Positions 10,010 through 18,419 of a stretch of 64,000 bases of DNA are shown here, in pieces (the stretch's first letter is position 1; every line of letters starts with the position of its first letter). The translations under genes were made by a program, and so were the position numbers. The stretch spans positions 1 through 64,000 of the forward strand of contig CAQUBD010000004.1 of NCBI GenBank assembly GCA_948891265.1. The letters are read 5' to 3'. The notes beneath the pieces are model-generated. The model worked only from the letters and a program-made list of their open reading frames with translations. It had not been told where the DNA came from and made no database searches. The DNA is from an uncultured Clostridia bacterium (GTDB lineage Bacteria > Bacillota > Clostridia > TANB77 > CAG-508).

Positions 10010-10106
10010 ATAATATCACCTCTTTTTTAAGATACTATACCGCAAATTATTTGTCAAGTTATATTCAACAATAATATTTAAATTTTATTATAATGTTGTA
10101 AAACAT

Positions 10107-12074
10107 TTAAGTTGCCCTTATTACACATTTTCCAGTTTTTCTGGTCTTCTCATTTATATAGTCTATTGTATCATCAAATATTTCTTTCCCCATATAATAA
10201 ATACTTAAATGCTGTTGACTATTACTATTATAGAAGTTAGTATCTTCTATTGCTTTTCTCATTGTATCATACATTATATTTTGTGGAGTTACAATTTCAG
10301 GATTACTTCTAGCTCCTAAATATTCTCCTGCTAATACTGCTGTTGGTCGTGTTATTACGCCACCTTTAGCTAATCTTGGTAGTGAGATTGTACTTATTTG
10401 TAAATTTATTGGATCTAACCCTATTAAAGAACCTATTGCATTTGCTACATTACTAATACCACTTAATAATTTATTTATTCCTCTAATTGTTCCATTTACA
10501 AATCCTTCAATTCCTCCTAGTATAAAGTTTATTACTGTTCTAATCCCATTCCAAATGCCATTCCATACTTTATTTACAACATTTGAAATTGTATTCCATA
10601 CTGTTGACCATATTTCTTGTATTTTTGCTAAAACAAACTTTATTGTTTCCCAAACTTTATTTATTATTGGCGATATAATATTCCATATTCCCTGAAATAC
10701 TTTTGAAATCAATTGCCATATCCAATTAAATATCTGTGAAAATATATTCCAAATTGAATTTAATATAGATGATATTATATTCCAGATAGCTTGAAATATA
10801 GTTGATATAACTTGCCAAATTTCATTCATAATTGATGATATTATATTCCAGATTGTCTCAAATACTTGAGATACTCTCTCCCACAATTGTATTAAATATT
10901 GTTTTATTGGTTCAATCGCATTTGAAACAGCATTTTTTATTGTTTCCCATGCATTTGAAATTGCATTTTTTATTTCGTCCCAATGAGTTATACATAATAC
11001 TATTATTGCTATTAATGCCATAATTGCAATAATAATCCATGTAATTGGTGAACTCCAAATCTCCATATTTAATATCTGTTGAGCTGCACTCCATATTCCT
11101 ATTGCCACTGATACTATTCCTATTGCGGTCGCAATAGCTAGCAATATCTCTGCAACAATTGGATTTTCTGCTAACCATTTAAATATATTTACTAATCCAT
11201 CTAAAATGCCTAGTGCTACATCCCCTATGTTTTGCCCAACATTTGATAATACATCTATTAATGGTTGCCAATTAACTTGCGATATTTTTTCTGATATCTC
11301 TCTAAATTTATCTGAACAAGTTTTTAACCAATTTTGAAATCCTTCACTTTTAACTACATTATCAATAGCTCCTAATAGATTATTTAGAGAATCTGATAGA
11401 TTTTTTACAATTGTATCTCCATTTCCATTATAATCTAATGCAAGAGTAAAAGAACGATCAAAAATTCCCGTTACTGATGTTTTTAATCCATCCATTTGCC
11501 CTGATGTTAGTTTTACTTGTTCTATTATTCCACTAAAGGAATTTTTGCAACTATCTTTTAATGGACTAAAAATCCCTGACAATTTTCCCGTTAGTGGCAT
11601 AATTTGACTTGTTATAGCTCCTGATATATTACTTATTTGAGAAAAAATATCTTGTCCTGAATTTTCTTTTTCTCCTAATGCATCTCCTTTTAGTTTTTCT
11701 GAAGGTAAGATTATTTTATTTGTATCAACCTCTACCTCACCTTTTATTTTTAATTTCATTTCTCGAGAATTTATTTTTTCTTGTAAACTATTAATTTCTT
11801 TTTGTACTTGACTTATCTGTTTTTGAGCCTCTTTATTATTAACTGTTAATTTTATAATATTATTCTGATTTGACTTTTTCAAGTCTTCCATTTTATTTCT
11901 TATAATTTGTACAGCATTTTTTACATTATTTGTCATTCCTTTAGTGTCCATTTTATTAAAACTTTCTTGGACTTCTTGTACAATTTTTTGGACTTCTGGT
12001 ACTATTTTTTTGAACTCTTTAATGGCATTTTCTACTTTTGCTGTTACAATAATTTCTATATTTTCTTTACTCAT
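10107..12074 (-). CDS. Tail tape measure protein
   Basis: A 655-residue protein. Residues 1-120 are Lys/Glu/Gln-rich coiled coil. Residues ~300-360 are very hydrophobic (two likely membrane or membrane-like helices). Residues ~380-530 are repeats of about eleven residues with the pattern W-x-x-I-x-x-x-I/V, such as IWNIISSILNSIW, the hallmark of tape measures of non-contractile tails. The length would imply a short tail. The start at 12074 is preceded by AAAGGAGGAAATATT; an in-frame ATG upstream overlaps that site. This gene is the strongest evidence that the cluster builds a tail. Confidence 0.88.
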   Translation of the reverse strand: MSKENIEIIVTAKVENAIKEFKKIVPEVQKIVQEVQESFNKMDTKGMTNNVKNAVQIIRNKMEDLKKSNQNNIIKLTVNNKEAQKQISQVQKEINSLQEKINSREMKLKIKGEVEVDTNKIILPSEKLKGDALGEKENSGQDIFSQISNISGAITSQIMPLTGKLSGIFSPLKDSCKNSFSGIIEQVKLTSGQMDGLKTSVTGIFDRSFTLALDYNGNGDTIVKNLSDSLNNLLGAIDNVVKSEGFQNWLKTCSDKFREISEKISQVNWQPLIDVLSNVGQNIGDVALGILDGLVNIFKWLAENPIVAEILLAIATAIGIVSVAIGIWSAAQQILNMEIWSSPITWIIIAIMALIAIIVLCITHWDEIKNAISNAWETIKNAVSNAIEPIKQYLIQLWERVSQVFETIWNIISSIMNEIWQVISTIFQAIWNIISSILNSIWNIFSQIFNWIWQLISKVFQGIWNIISPIINKVWETIKFVLAKIQEIWSTVWNTISNVVNKVWNGIWNGIRTVINFILGGIEGFVNGTIRGINKLLSGISNVANAIGSLIGLDPINLQISTISLPRLAKGGVITRPTAVLAGEYLGARSNPEIVTPQNIMYDTMRKAIEDTNFYNSNSQQHLSIYYMGKEIFDDTIDYINEKTRKTGKCVIRAT

Positions 12075-12445
12075 AATATTTCCTCCTTTCATTATTTTTG
12101 TTTGCTCTTAAAAAATTGCTTAGCAATTTTTATCCAGAAAACTTTCATATTAATAGAACAAATCGGAAGGCTAATAAATTTGTAGTATGTTATTTAAAAC
12201 TATAAATTTTAATTAATAATAAACTATAAATAGCAAAGCTTTCCGTAAATTTGTTCATGTGCGAATTTTTCGTTAGAAAATTTCTGTACAATTAAGTTTT
12301 ATATAATATGAAAGTATGACTTTTCTATTATATAAAAAAACACCTACAAAAGTAAGTGCTTCTTATTCATAGATTTCTTAGATTTTCATATAAATTTTCT
12401 GATGATTTTTCATATTCTTTATCAAATAATCCCATACTATCTTCT
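12075..12445. other. Intergenic stretch with repeat and hairpins
   Basis: No gene is visible. The region holds the 101-bp palindromic repeat at 12156-12256 with its conserved flank to about 12283, a short AAAAATTGC/GCAATTTTT hairpin around 12112-12131, and an AT-rich hairpin around 12299-12340 (TTTATATAAT / ATTATATAAA) that could terminate the leftward DUF4352 gene. Confidence 0.5.
12156..12283. repeat. 101-bp palindromic repeat, copy A
   Basis: Ends are inverted: GAACAAATCGGAAGGCT on the left and AGCTTTCCGTAAATTTGTTC on the right (to 12256), with an AT-rich centre. Similarity to copy B at 32065 continues about 27 bases beyond the right end. The two copies are roughly 95% identical by eye. 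A non-autonomous MITE-like element or a mobile structured repeat fits best. Confidence 0.7.
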
Positions 12446-13009
12446 CTATAATTTAATTTTCAATTCTTTTGAACTCCAAATGCTATCGCTATATACTAAT
12501 GTTAAATTAGTATCTCCTATAGGTTGTTCAAATGCTATTGTTCCTGAAACTTTACCACCTGGAATCAATTCTCCACTTTGTAAAGAACTGTCACTATTTA
12601 CAGTTGTAAAAGTCATACTTTCTTGTTGTCCTTGTGAATTTTGCATTTTGAAATAATATGGATTGTAACTTAAATTTTTACTTCCTTTATTTTCAATTGT
12701 TACATTCACTATAACAAATTCTTTTCCACTTTTAGGTTTATCAAATTGAGTTCCTTGTGATATTTGTACATCAGTTACAGTAATAGCACCATTACCTAAT
12801 ATAGCTTCTTCTCCTTTGTTAAATTCAGTTTTCTCATTTTGCTTTTTATTTTCTGTCGAAGATGATGGTGCTGATGATGTTGATGGTTCTGTTGAATTAT
12901 TATTTGAACTATATACGACTGCAACTATAATAATTATTAATATTACCCAAAACCACCATTTCTTGTAAATTGGTTTCTTTTGTTTTTGATTCCCTTGTTC
13001 TTTCTCCAT
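12446..13009 (-). CDS. DUF4352 membrane-anchored protein
   Basis: A 187-residue protein with a Lys-rich cytoplasmic N-terminus, one transmembrane helix (WWFWVILIIIIVAVVY, residues ~20-35), a Ser/Thr/Pro-rich linker and a DUF4352/telomeric-repeat-binding-factor-2-like immunoglobulin fold at residues ~75-187. Such proteins are displayed outside the membrane; their role is not known. The start follows GAAGGAGGAAAAATTT. It sits between the tape measure and the chaperone, where phages normally have no other gene, so it is probably cargo carried by the tail cluster. Confidence 0.72.
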   Translation of the reverse strand: MEKEQGNQKQKKPIYKKWWFWVILIIIIVAVVYSSNNNSTEPSTSSAPSSSTENKKQNEKTEFNKGEEAILGNGAITVTDVQISQGTQFDKPKSGKEFVIVNVTIENKGSKNLSYNPYYFKMQNSQGQQESMTFTTVNSDSSLQSGELIPGGKVSGTIAFEQPIGDTNLTLVYSDSIWSSKELKIKL

Positions 13010-13100
13010 AAATTTTTCCTCCTTCTATTTTTATTATATTAGGAGTATACCATTTTTATTTGTAATATTTTGTCGAAAATTGTCGATTGGTTAAGGTTTT

Positions 13101-13410
13101 TTAATTTTTTTTAAACAGTTGATTAAAAACTTTCTTTAATGGTACAATTTTAGGTTTTTTATTCATACTATCAGCTTGTATCATTTTATCAGTAACTGCT
13201 TCTTGTAAAATAATATTTCTTTTAAAATCATCTTGAAGTTTTATTAAATTTGCTTGGCAAAACTTATTTATTTCTTTATATGTCATTCTCCAAAAATTAT
13301 TTGGCATTAAACCAAAATAATATGAAAGAAGCTCTAGAGAATAAATTAAATCACTTAAATATTTAGCCTCTTTTATATTATTTATAATATCGTCTATGCC
13401 ATATATCCCC
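13101..13410 (-). CDS. Tail assembly chaperone, -1 frameshift extension
   Basis: The -1 frame is open from the end of the preceding chaperone gene to 13101. Across the shift it reads GIDDIINNIKEAKYLSDLIY and then LMPNNFWRMTYKEINKFCQA. The NFWRMTYKEIN segment is the type seen in the T half of G/GT tail chaperones. As in lambda and most siphophages, a minor fraction of ribosomes would shift just before the G stop codon (13394-13396). An AGGGGA stretch at about 13406-13411 allows glycyl-tRNA re-pairing on GGG, but it is not a classic heptamer. An internal ATG at 13307 could alternatively start a separate 68-residue protein. Confidence 0.65.
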
Positions 13411-13846
13411 TGAATACTTCTTCTTCCGCTACTTTGCTTATTGCCTTCTCTGCTGAAGATTTTATTATTTCGCTCATATTGACTCCTGATAAAGGATTTG
13501 ATATCTTCTCTTGTAGCTGTTTTTTGTTCATTTTTGTTTTGAAAAAACCCTCATCATTAATTATCCCCGCAATTTCATTAAAAATATCTTGGTATGTTTT
13601 TTTATTTTCTATTTTATAATCATCAATAAAATCATATACATCTTCACTTGATTTAAATGATTTCATTCCTGCTTCATCTTCTGCAAAAACAAATACTATT
13701 TTAGACAAAGCATCTAAGTCATTTTCATTCATTGCTTTAAAATATAAATCTTCAAAATCTTTTCCTTTTAATATATTTGATATGTTTACTATTTTTCTTG
13801 TTGTAAATACTAAATTAATTTTTTTACTTTTTGTTTCTAATATCAT
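13394..13846 (-). CDS. Tail assembly chaperone (gpG-like)
   Basis: A 150-residue protein encoded directly between the tail tube gene and the frame of the T-type extension, the classical position of gpG. The sequence KINLVFTTRKIVNISNILKG is followed by the acidic, helical body expected of this family. The start at 13846 follows AAAGGAGAGAAGAAAG; an upstream in-frame codon at 13948 lacks a site. Two hairpins (13855-13890 and 13900-13935) separate it from the tube gene and may tune expression. Confidence 0.72.
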   Translation of the reverse strand: MILETKSKKINLVFTTRKIVNISNILKGKDFEDLYFKAMNENDLDALSKIVFVFAEDEAGMKSFKSSEDVYDFIDDYKIENKKTYQDIFNEIAGIINDEGFFKTKMNKKQLQEKISNPLSGVNMSEIIKSSAEKAISKVAEEEVFRGYMA

Positions 13847-13955
13847 CTTTCTTCTCTCCTTTACAAAAGAGAGCAAGCTTTTAACTTGCCCCTTTTTCAT
13901 GTTATAGGAAAAATCGCAGATTTTCCTATAATATAAAACATTATACACAGTTTTA

Positions 13956-14411
13956 CTATTGTTCCTCTTGTACTACTGGGAAACCATCAGTTTCTTCAAC
14001 ATCACTTGTTTTGTAAATTGTTAACTTATCCTTTAAGAATTCTCCAGCTGTAATTGCATCTGTTGTTAATACGCAATTTCCTTGTAAAATTCTAACAAGT
14101 GGTTTGCCTTCTGTTGCAGCAGTGTTAGAAGGCATTTCAAAGAACCAATAAAGTGCTTTTCCTTTTAAAGCTCTTAATGTTTTATGTTGTGTGTGTGTAA
14201 ATAGAATTGGTATTTCTACTGTACCTGCTTTTTTGATACCTGGTCTTGCAATTTCATAATCTAAGTCCAAAACTGTTGCTGTAATTTGTTCTGGTGCTTC
14301 TTCTAATGCTGGTATCTCCTCAGTAAATGCAACTTGTGTCCTTTCTCCTGTTTTTGTTTCTGAATAATACACTTTTGCTAAAGTGCTAATGTCTGGTGTT
14401 TCTCCTGCCAT
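13956..14411 (-). CDS. Major tail tube protein
   Basis: A 151-residue protein of the phage major tail protein type, starting MAGETPDISTLAKVYYSETK after AAAGGAGGAATTAAA. It has the beta-rich layout of a tube subunit with a central loop and few charged clusters. It lies between the tail completion gene and the chaperone, as expected in a siphophage tail operon. An in-frame ATG 60 bases upstream overlaps the previous gene and lacks a ribosome binding site. Confidence 0.78.
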   Translation of the reverse strand: MAGETPDISTLAKVYYSETKTGERTQVAFTEEIPALEEAPEQITATVLDLDYEIARPGIKKAGTVEIPILFTHTQHKTLRALKGKALYWFFEMPSNTAATEGKPLVRILQGNCVLTTDAITAGEFLKDKLTIYKTSDVEETDGFPVVQEEQ

Positions 14412-14431
14412 TTTAATTCCTCCTTTATTTT

Positions 14432-14839
14432 TTATTTTATATATATAAATGAGTTTGTTAGTGATTCCCAACGCACTCCATATATAACTGTTAAATTATA
14501 TTTTTTTAATGTGTCATCATAAACTATTGATTGAGTACTTGTCCTTAATATATTTCTTTCTTGTAATATCTTATCTGTATCGTCTAATATTTGCATACAC
14601 TTTTCTTGATTGTCTGCCCAATGCTCTATTGAAATCTTAAATTCCTTCAATAGTGGCTTTCCATCTTCTGCTTTTAATACACTATCTAATGGTGTATTAA
14701 TGAATTTACATGGAAATGTACTTTCTACATTTGGCTTTTGTAAAATTACTTCTGTAGTATTGTTAATACCTTCTTGTATTTTTGATAAGTCTTCATATAA
14801 TAAATTCCACATATCTTTTGTTGTAAATTCTTCTTTCAT
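14432..14839 (-). CDS. Tail completion/terminator-like protein
   Basis: A 135-residue protein resembling tail terminator or minor tail proteins encoded just before the tube protein. The segments LLKEFKISIEHWADNQEKCM and KYNLTVIYGVRWESLTNSF have the alpha/beta layout of that family. AAGGAGGAAAGTTA precedes the start. In a tail-only particle this protein would cap the tube at its head-proximal end. Confidence 0.65.
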   Translation of the reverse strand: MKEEFTTKDMWNLLYEDLSKIQEGINNTTEVILQKPNVESTFPCKFINTPLDSVLKAEDGKPLLKEFKISIEHWADNQEKCMQILDDTDKILQERNILRTSTQSIVYDDTLKKYNLTVIYGVRWESLTNSFIYIK

Positions 14840-14950
14840 TAACTTTCCTCCTTAAAATAAATCTTTTTATCTTATCCACTTTTACTGTTTGAATTATACT
14901 ATATATATCTATAGATTAATATGTACTATACTATGAAATCTTTATGAATT

Positions 14951-15430
14951 TTAGATATTTATCATATTGTTAGTTGCTTTTTCTATTATTTTTTGTATAT
15001 ATCTTGGTGTACATATTCTTTCATACATTTCATAATATAATGTTCTACTAATATTCTCTGCTGTTCTTCCATCTATATAATATGCTACTAACAATTCTCT
15101 TTCTTTGTATTTTAATCCTATTAACCTATCTTCAACTGTTTCTACTTTTTCTTTTAATTCTTGTATTATCTTTTCTATCTCATCTATTTCTTTTTGTGTT
15201 TTTATTCTCTTTTCTTCATTTTCTTCTACTATTTGTAATACTTTATCACTTATTTGATTATTGCTATGTATTTCTCCATTTTGTTCGTATGAACTTATTA
15301 ATTTCGTTTCTTTACCTTCGTAATTTTCTATAAAAAGCTTTTTCTGATTTAATTCTTTTTGCTTAATTTTTAATCTTGCTTTGTTTTGTTTATATTCTTT
15401 TAATAATTCAATTATCGTTTCTCTTGTCAT
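14951..15430 (-). CDS. Late-gene regulator, sigma region 4-like
   Basis: A 159-residue protein with a long coiled coil (residues ~10-110) followed by a sigma region 4-like helix-turn-helix: VEDRLIGLKYKERELLVAYY, then the second part with YEMYERICTPRYIQKIIEKA. This layout matches ArpU/Xpf-like regulators that switch on late phage and tailocin genes. It is the second gene of the leftward operon and precedes the tail genes by about 110 bases. AAAGGAGTATAGAAAAA precedes the ATG. Confidence 0.7.
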   Translation of the reverse strand: MTRETIIELLKEYKQNKARLKIKQKELNQKKLFIENYEGKETKLISSYEQNGEIHSNNQISDKVLQIVEENEEKRIKTQKEIDEIEKIIQELKEKVETVEDRLIGLKYKERELLVAYYIDGRTAENISRTLYYEMYERICTPRYIQKIIEKATNNMINI

Positions 15431-15568
15431 TTTTTCTATACTCCTTTATTTTAGATTTTCTATTCTTAAGTCACTTAATACTTGACACTTTTACGGAATA
15501 TTCTTAAAATCTTTATATATAATATTTAAGAAGCATCTAAGCTCTTACACTGTTAGATCTTGTTTATA

Positions 15569-15817
15569 CTAATCCTCTAATTCTTCTTGAATGTCATAAT
15601 ATAAGTCATTAATTAGTGTTTCTAATATGTCTAACATTCTTATATTTTTATGAATATCATTTGATTCTCCTAAATCTCTTAAGTTTGATAATTTTTCATA
15701 TATATCTTGCTTTAATTCATAATTTTCTTTTTGTAATAACTTTATTATCTTTTCCTTTTGTTCTATTACTTCCTTCTGTTCTTCACTTTGTCTTCTGTAA
15801 TATGCTAACAGGTCCAT
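15569..15817 (-). CDS. Small coiled-coil protein, first gene of the tail operon
   Basis: An 82-residue protein made mostly of one coiled coil, rich in Gln, Glu and Lys (residues 5-55), with an acidic C-terminus. AAAAAGGAGATGAATAATA precedes the ATG. It is the first clear gene behind the leftward operator-controlled promoter. A regulatory partner or anti-repressor is plausible from position only. Two very short frames (11 and 20 codons) lie between promoter and this gene and could be leader peptides. Confidence 0.5.
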   Translation of the reverse strand: MDLLAYYRRQSEEQKEVIEQKEKIIKLLQKENYELKQDIYEKLSNLRDLGESNDIHKNIRMLDILETLINDLYYDIQEELED

Positions 15818-15836
15818 TATTATTCATCTCCTTTTT

Positions 15837-16072
15837 CACTTTTAGTGATATCTTTGATAAAAAAAATATCTTTTATTTTCATATTATTGCAACTTTCCTT
15901 TTTATCTTCTTCATCTCCTTTCTGTAATTTCACTCATAGTATATATAACTTTTCAAAATTTGTCAACACTTAGAGTGAATTTTTTATTATTTTTCTTACT
16001 TAAAGTCATGTATTCATTGATACTCTAAGCAAGATTTTTTCAAAAAATGTTTACAATAATGCACCTAAAGTG
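15837..16072. promoter_or_regulatory. Six operator-like palindromes of the tail-cluster switch
   Basis: The motif CACT-NNN-AGTG occurs perfectly at 15837-15847 (CACTTTTAGTG) and 15967-15977 (CACTTAGAGTG), and with one or a few mismatches at 15931-15941, 15997-16007, 16021-16031 and 16062-16072 (CACCTAAAGTG). Sites overlap the -10 box and flank the -35 box of the leftward promoter and lie in the spacer of the rightward promoter. The obvious ligand is the divergent helix-turn-helix protein at 16108. Confidence 0.7.
15938..15966 (-). promoter_or_regulatory. Leftward promoter of the tail operon
   Basis: TTGACA (15961-15966) and TATACT (15938-15943) are separated by 17 bases on the minus strand. 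This is a near-consensus promoter, so it needs tight repression; operator-like palindromes cover the -10 box and abut the -35 box. Confidence 0.75.
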
Positions 16073-16078
16073 TATAAT
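16050..16078 (+). promoter_or_regulatory. Promoter of the repressor gene
   Basis: TTTACA (16050-16055) and TATAAT (16073-16078) have a 17-base spacer that contains the operator-like palindrome at 16062-16072. This predicts negative autoregulation of the repressor. Confidence 0.75.
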
Positions 16079-16107
16079 ATATATAAGATTTTTTAGGAAG
16101 TGATTTT

Positions 16108-16434
16108 ATGAATAGAATAAAACAATTAAGAATAGAAAAGTCCTGGACTCAAACAGAGTTAGCTGATAGACTATCATGTGCAATTAGTAGTATTGCAATG
16201 TATGAAACTGGAGCTAGAAAGCCTAGTTTAGAAGTCCTTATAAAATTATCAGAAATTTTTAATTGCAGTATAGATTATTTATTATACAAATCTGAAATAA
16301 GAAATTATGATAAAGATGAGCAAGAGTTTCGTTCTTCTTATCAGAAGGAAATGGATGGATTAACAGAACAAGAAATTGCTGATGCTTTACGTTTCTATAA
16401 AGAAATGAAAAAAAGAGTTAGCGAAAAAAAATAA
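16108..16434 (+). CDS. XRE-family repressor
   Basis: A 108-residue Cro/C1-type DNA-binding protein. The helix-turn-helix spans residues ~5-60: RIEKSWTQTELADRLSCAIS followed by SIAMYETGARKPSLEVLIKL. The C-terminal ~45 residues are acidic, then Lys-rich, and could serve in dimerisation. There is no S24 peptidase domain, so it would not be self-cleaved by RecA as LexA/CI is; induction would need an anti-repressor or another route. TAGGAAGTGATTTT precedes the start. It is transcribed away from the tail operon. Confidence 0.85.
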   Translation: MNRIKQLRIEKSWTQTELADRLSCAISSIAMYETGARKPSLEVLIKLSEIFNCSIDYLLYKSEIRNYDKDEQEFRSSYQKEMDGLTEQEIADALRFYKEMKKRVSEKK

Positions 16435-16466
16435 CATATATCAATTGTTTGATATATGTTTTTTTA
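16433..16466 (+). terminator. Terminator of the repressor gene
   Basis: ACATATATCA and TGATATATGT form a 10-base stem followed by seven T residues, immediately after the stop codon of the repressor gene. Confidence 0.8.
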
Positions 16467-16472
16467 CATATT

Positions 16473-16549
16473 TGGTAGCGAAGGGGAGATTCGAACTCTC
16501 GACCTGCCGGGTATGAACCGGATGCTCTAGCCAACTGAGCTACTTCGCC
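16473..16549 (-). tRNA. tRNA-Met (CAT)
   Basis: A complete cloverleaf with acceptor GGCGAAG/CTTCGCT, D-loop AGCTCAGTTGGCTAGAGC, anticodon arm with loop TTCATAC (anticodon CAT), T-loop GTTCGAATC, and an encoded CCA end. The absence of the initiator features (three G-C pairs above the anticodon loop and a 1-72 mismatch) suggests the elongator tRNA. The tail cluster ends right beside it, so it may have been the original insertion site. Confidence 0.9.
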
Positions 16550-16697
16550 ATTTTGAATTACGTTATTTATTATACATTGTGTTTGGTGTTTTGTCAAGAT
16601 AAAAATACAATAAATTGTAATTCTTTTTTCAAATTTCTGTTATAGTTTACAGTTCATATACTTTAAAGATTATACTAAAAAATATTTTACATTACTG

Positions 16698-17390
16698 TTA
16701 CTTTAATAATTCATTCAAGATGATAGCACATCTTTTAGAGGCTAACTTTACAAATTCATCAAAAACAATTGCATTATTTCCATTTGGCGAATCTGAGATA
16801 CTTCTAATAACAGCAACAGGAATTTTATCTAAATAACAAACTTGTGCTATCGCTGCGCCTTCCATTTCTACACATTCTGCATTAAATTTTGAATATATCT
16901 TGTTTTTCATATCTATATCTGTACAAAATATATCCCCAGATGCAATTGTTCCTATTTTTGCCTTGTATGCTTTATCGTCTATTTTCTTTATTATTTTCTC
17001 CAATTTTTGTACTATTTCCTTATCACAACTGATATAATCTCCTACACCTGTAATAAAACCTTTTTTGTGATTAAATGCAGTTATATCAAAATCATGTTGT
17101 ATTACCTTATCTGCAATTACTATATCTCCTATATCTAATAGTGGATTTAATGCTCCTGCAGATCCTACATTTATTACATATTCTACATTTAATTTGTCAA
17201 TTAATATTTGTGTTATTCTTGCTGCATTTACTTTACCTACTCCACATTTTACAGCTACTACATGATGTTCTCCTATATTCCCTTCAATAAATAATATATT
17301 ATATATTTCTTTTTCCTCTATATCTTCCATTATATTAAGTACTTCATCAAGTTCCTCTTGCATAGCTACAATTATTCCAATATTATTCAT
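16698..17390 (-). CDS. mtnN: 5'-methylthioadenosine/S-adenosylhomocysteine nucleosidase
   Basis: A 230-residue enzyme that hydrolyses 5'-methylthioadenosine and S-adenosylhomocysteine to adenine and the thioribose compounds, in methionine salvage. Start GIIVAMQEELDEVLN, the GVGKVNAA and NVGSAGALNP nucleoside phosphorylase-fold motifs, the purine-binding VEMEGAAIAQVCY and the catalytic Asp in IRSISDSPNGNNA are all present. The start at 17390 has AGAGGAAATGGGAATT in front; the ATG nine bases upstream overlaps that site. Confidence 0.92.
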   Translation of the reverse strand: MNNIGIIVAMQEELDEVLNIMEDIEEKEIYNILFIEGNIGEHHVVAVKCGVGKVNAARITQILIDKLNVEYVINVGSAGALNPLLDIGDIVIADKVIQHDFDITAFNHKKGFITGVGDYISCDKEIVQKLEKIIKKIDDKAYKAKIGTIASGDIFCTDIDMKNKIYSKFNAECVEMEGAAIAQVCYLDKIPVAVIRSISDSPNGNNAIVFDEFVKLASKRCAIILNELLK

Positions 17391-17419
17391 AATTCCCATT
17401 TCCTCTTTATTATATACTA

Positions 17420-17449
17420 TAAAAGGTCGTAATAATACGACCTTTTAAA
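17420..17449 (-). terminator. Terminator of the rplJ-rplL operon
   Basis: AAAAGGTCGT and ACGACCTTTT form a perfect 10-base stem with an 8-base loop just downstream of the rplL stop codon. The stem's own T run serves as the release tract. Confidence 0.8.
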
Positions 17450-17454
17450 AATTA

Positions 17455-17823
17455 TTATTGTAATTCAACAACAGCTCCAACTTCTGTAAATTTAGCTTTT
17501 AAGTCTTCAGCTTCGTCTTTAGAAACGTTTTCTTTAACTGTTTTTGGTGCTCCGTCTACTAATTCTTTAGCTTCTTTTAATCCTAATCCTGTAGCATCTC
17601 TAACTACTTTGATTACTTTTATTTTTTGATCTCCAGCTTCTGTTAATACAACATTGAATGATGTTTTTTCAGCTGCTGCTTCTCCTCCAGCTACTGCTCC
17701 AGCTGCTGGTGCAGCTGCTGCTACTGCAGATACTCCAAATTCTTCTTCTATAGCTTTTACTAAGTCTGCTAATTCTACTACTGTCATTTTTTTGATTTCT
17801 TCAATCATTTCTTCTTTACTCAT
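17455..17823 (-). CDS. rplL: Ribosomal protein L7/L12
   Basis: A 122-residue stalk protein of the 50S subunit that recruits translational GTPases. The N-terminal dimerisation helices, an Ala/Gly hinge ([15 protein letters not shown], residues ~33-48) and the C-terminal domain with [20 protein letters not shown] and [11 protein letters not shown] are standard. It follows rplJ by 62 bases, the invariant L10-L12 arrangement. The length is typical. Confidence 0.98.
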   Translation of the reverse strand: MSKEEMIEEIKKMTVVELADLVKAIEEEFGVSAVAAAAPAAGAVAGGEAAAEKTSFNVVLTEAGDQKIKVIKVVRDATGLGLKEAKELVDGAPKTVKENVSKDEAEDLKAKFTEVGAVVELQ

Positions 17824-17885
17824 TTTTTAATCCTCCTATTTTTTACTTTTTACGATATAAGTTCGCTACTCTAATTATTTTTTAA

Positions 17886-18407
17886 TTAAGCTTCTGCTTC
17901 TGTTGCAGATCCTTCTTCTTTTTGAATTCTTACTTGATCAATTGCAACTGCAAATTTTTGAATATTTGCAAGTAATGCTCCAGCAAGCATAGATAGTAAA
18001 GTTTCTTTTGATGGTAATTTTGCTAAAGTTATTATTTCTTCAGCTGTCATTACTTTACCTTCTACAACTCCGCCTTTGATTTTGTAATATTCATTTTTCT
18101 TTGTAAATTCATAAATTGCTTTAGATGGTTCTAAGTAATCTTCACTACTCATTATAACAGCTGTTGGTCCTACTAATTTGTCTTCTAACCCATTAATTCC
18201 AGCTTCTTCTAATGCTCTTTTTGTTATGTTATTTTTTATAACTGTATATTCTGTATTAGATTTTCTTAATTCAGCTCTTAATCCAGTAACATCTTCAACA
18301 TTTATTCCTCTGTAGTCTGTTAAAAGTACTAATTTAGCTTCTTTGATTTTGTTAGCTAATTTTGTTACTTCTTCTTTCTTTTGATTTAATATTTTTTCAC
18401 TTGCCAT
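17886..18407 (-). CDS. rplJ: Ribosomal protein L10
   Basis: A 173-residue stalk base protein that binds 23S rRNA and holds the L7/L12 dimers. LLTDYRGINVEDVTGLRAEL and VIKNNITKRALEEAG are classic family motifs, and the C-terminal helix that binds L12 is present. The start at 18407 is chosen because MASEKI is the usual N-terminus; the GTG twelve bases upstream overlaps the AGGAGG site. The leader upstream is expected to bind L10-L12 and feed back on expression. Confidence 0.96.
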   Translation of the reverse strand: MASEKILNQKKEEVTKLANKIKEAKLVLLTDYRGINVEDVTGLRAELRKSNTEYTVIKNNITKRALEEAGINGLEDKLVGPTAVIMSSEDYLEPSKAIYEFTKKNEYYKIKGGVVEGKVMTAEEIITLAKLPSKETLLSMLAGALLANIQKFAVAIDQVRIQKEEGSATEAEA

Positions 18408-18419
18408 TTTTGTTTTCAC

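Larger units (their letters stand above)
2409..16434. mobile_element. Tail-only phage cluster, probable tailocin
   Basis: From right to left the leftward operon encodes a late regulator, tail completion protein, tail tube protein, tail chaperone, tape measure, distal tail proteins, tail hub, a large tip/fibre protein, holin and amidase. A divergent Cro/C1-type repressor lies at its right end. There is no portal, capsid, protease, terminase, replication or integrase gene. The layout resembles F-type (non-contractile) tail bacteriocins such as the Listeria monocins. A decayed prophage that lost its head genes is the alternative, but the near-complete tail set argues for selection. Confidence 0.65.
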
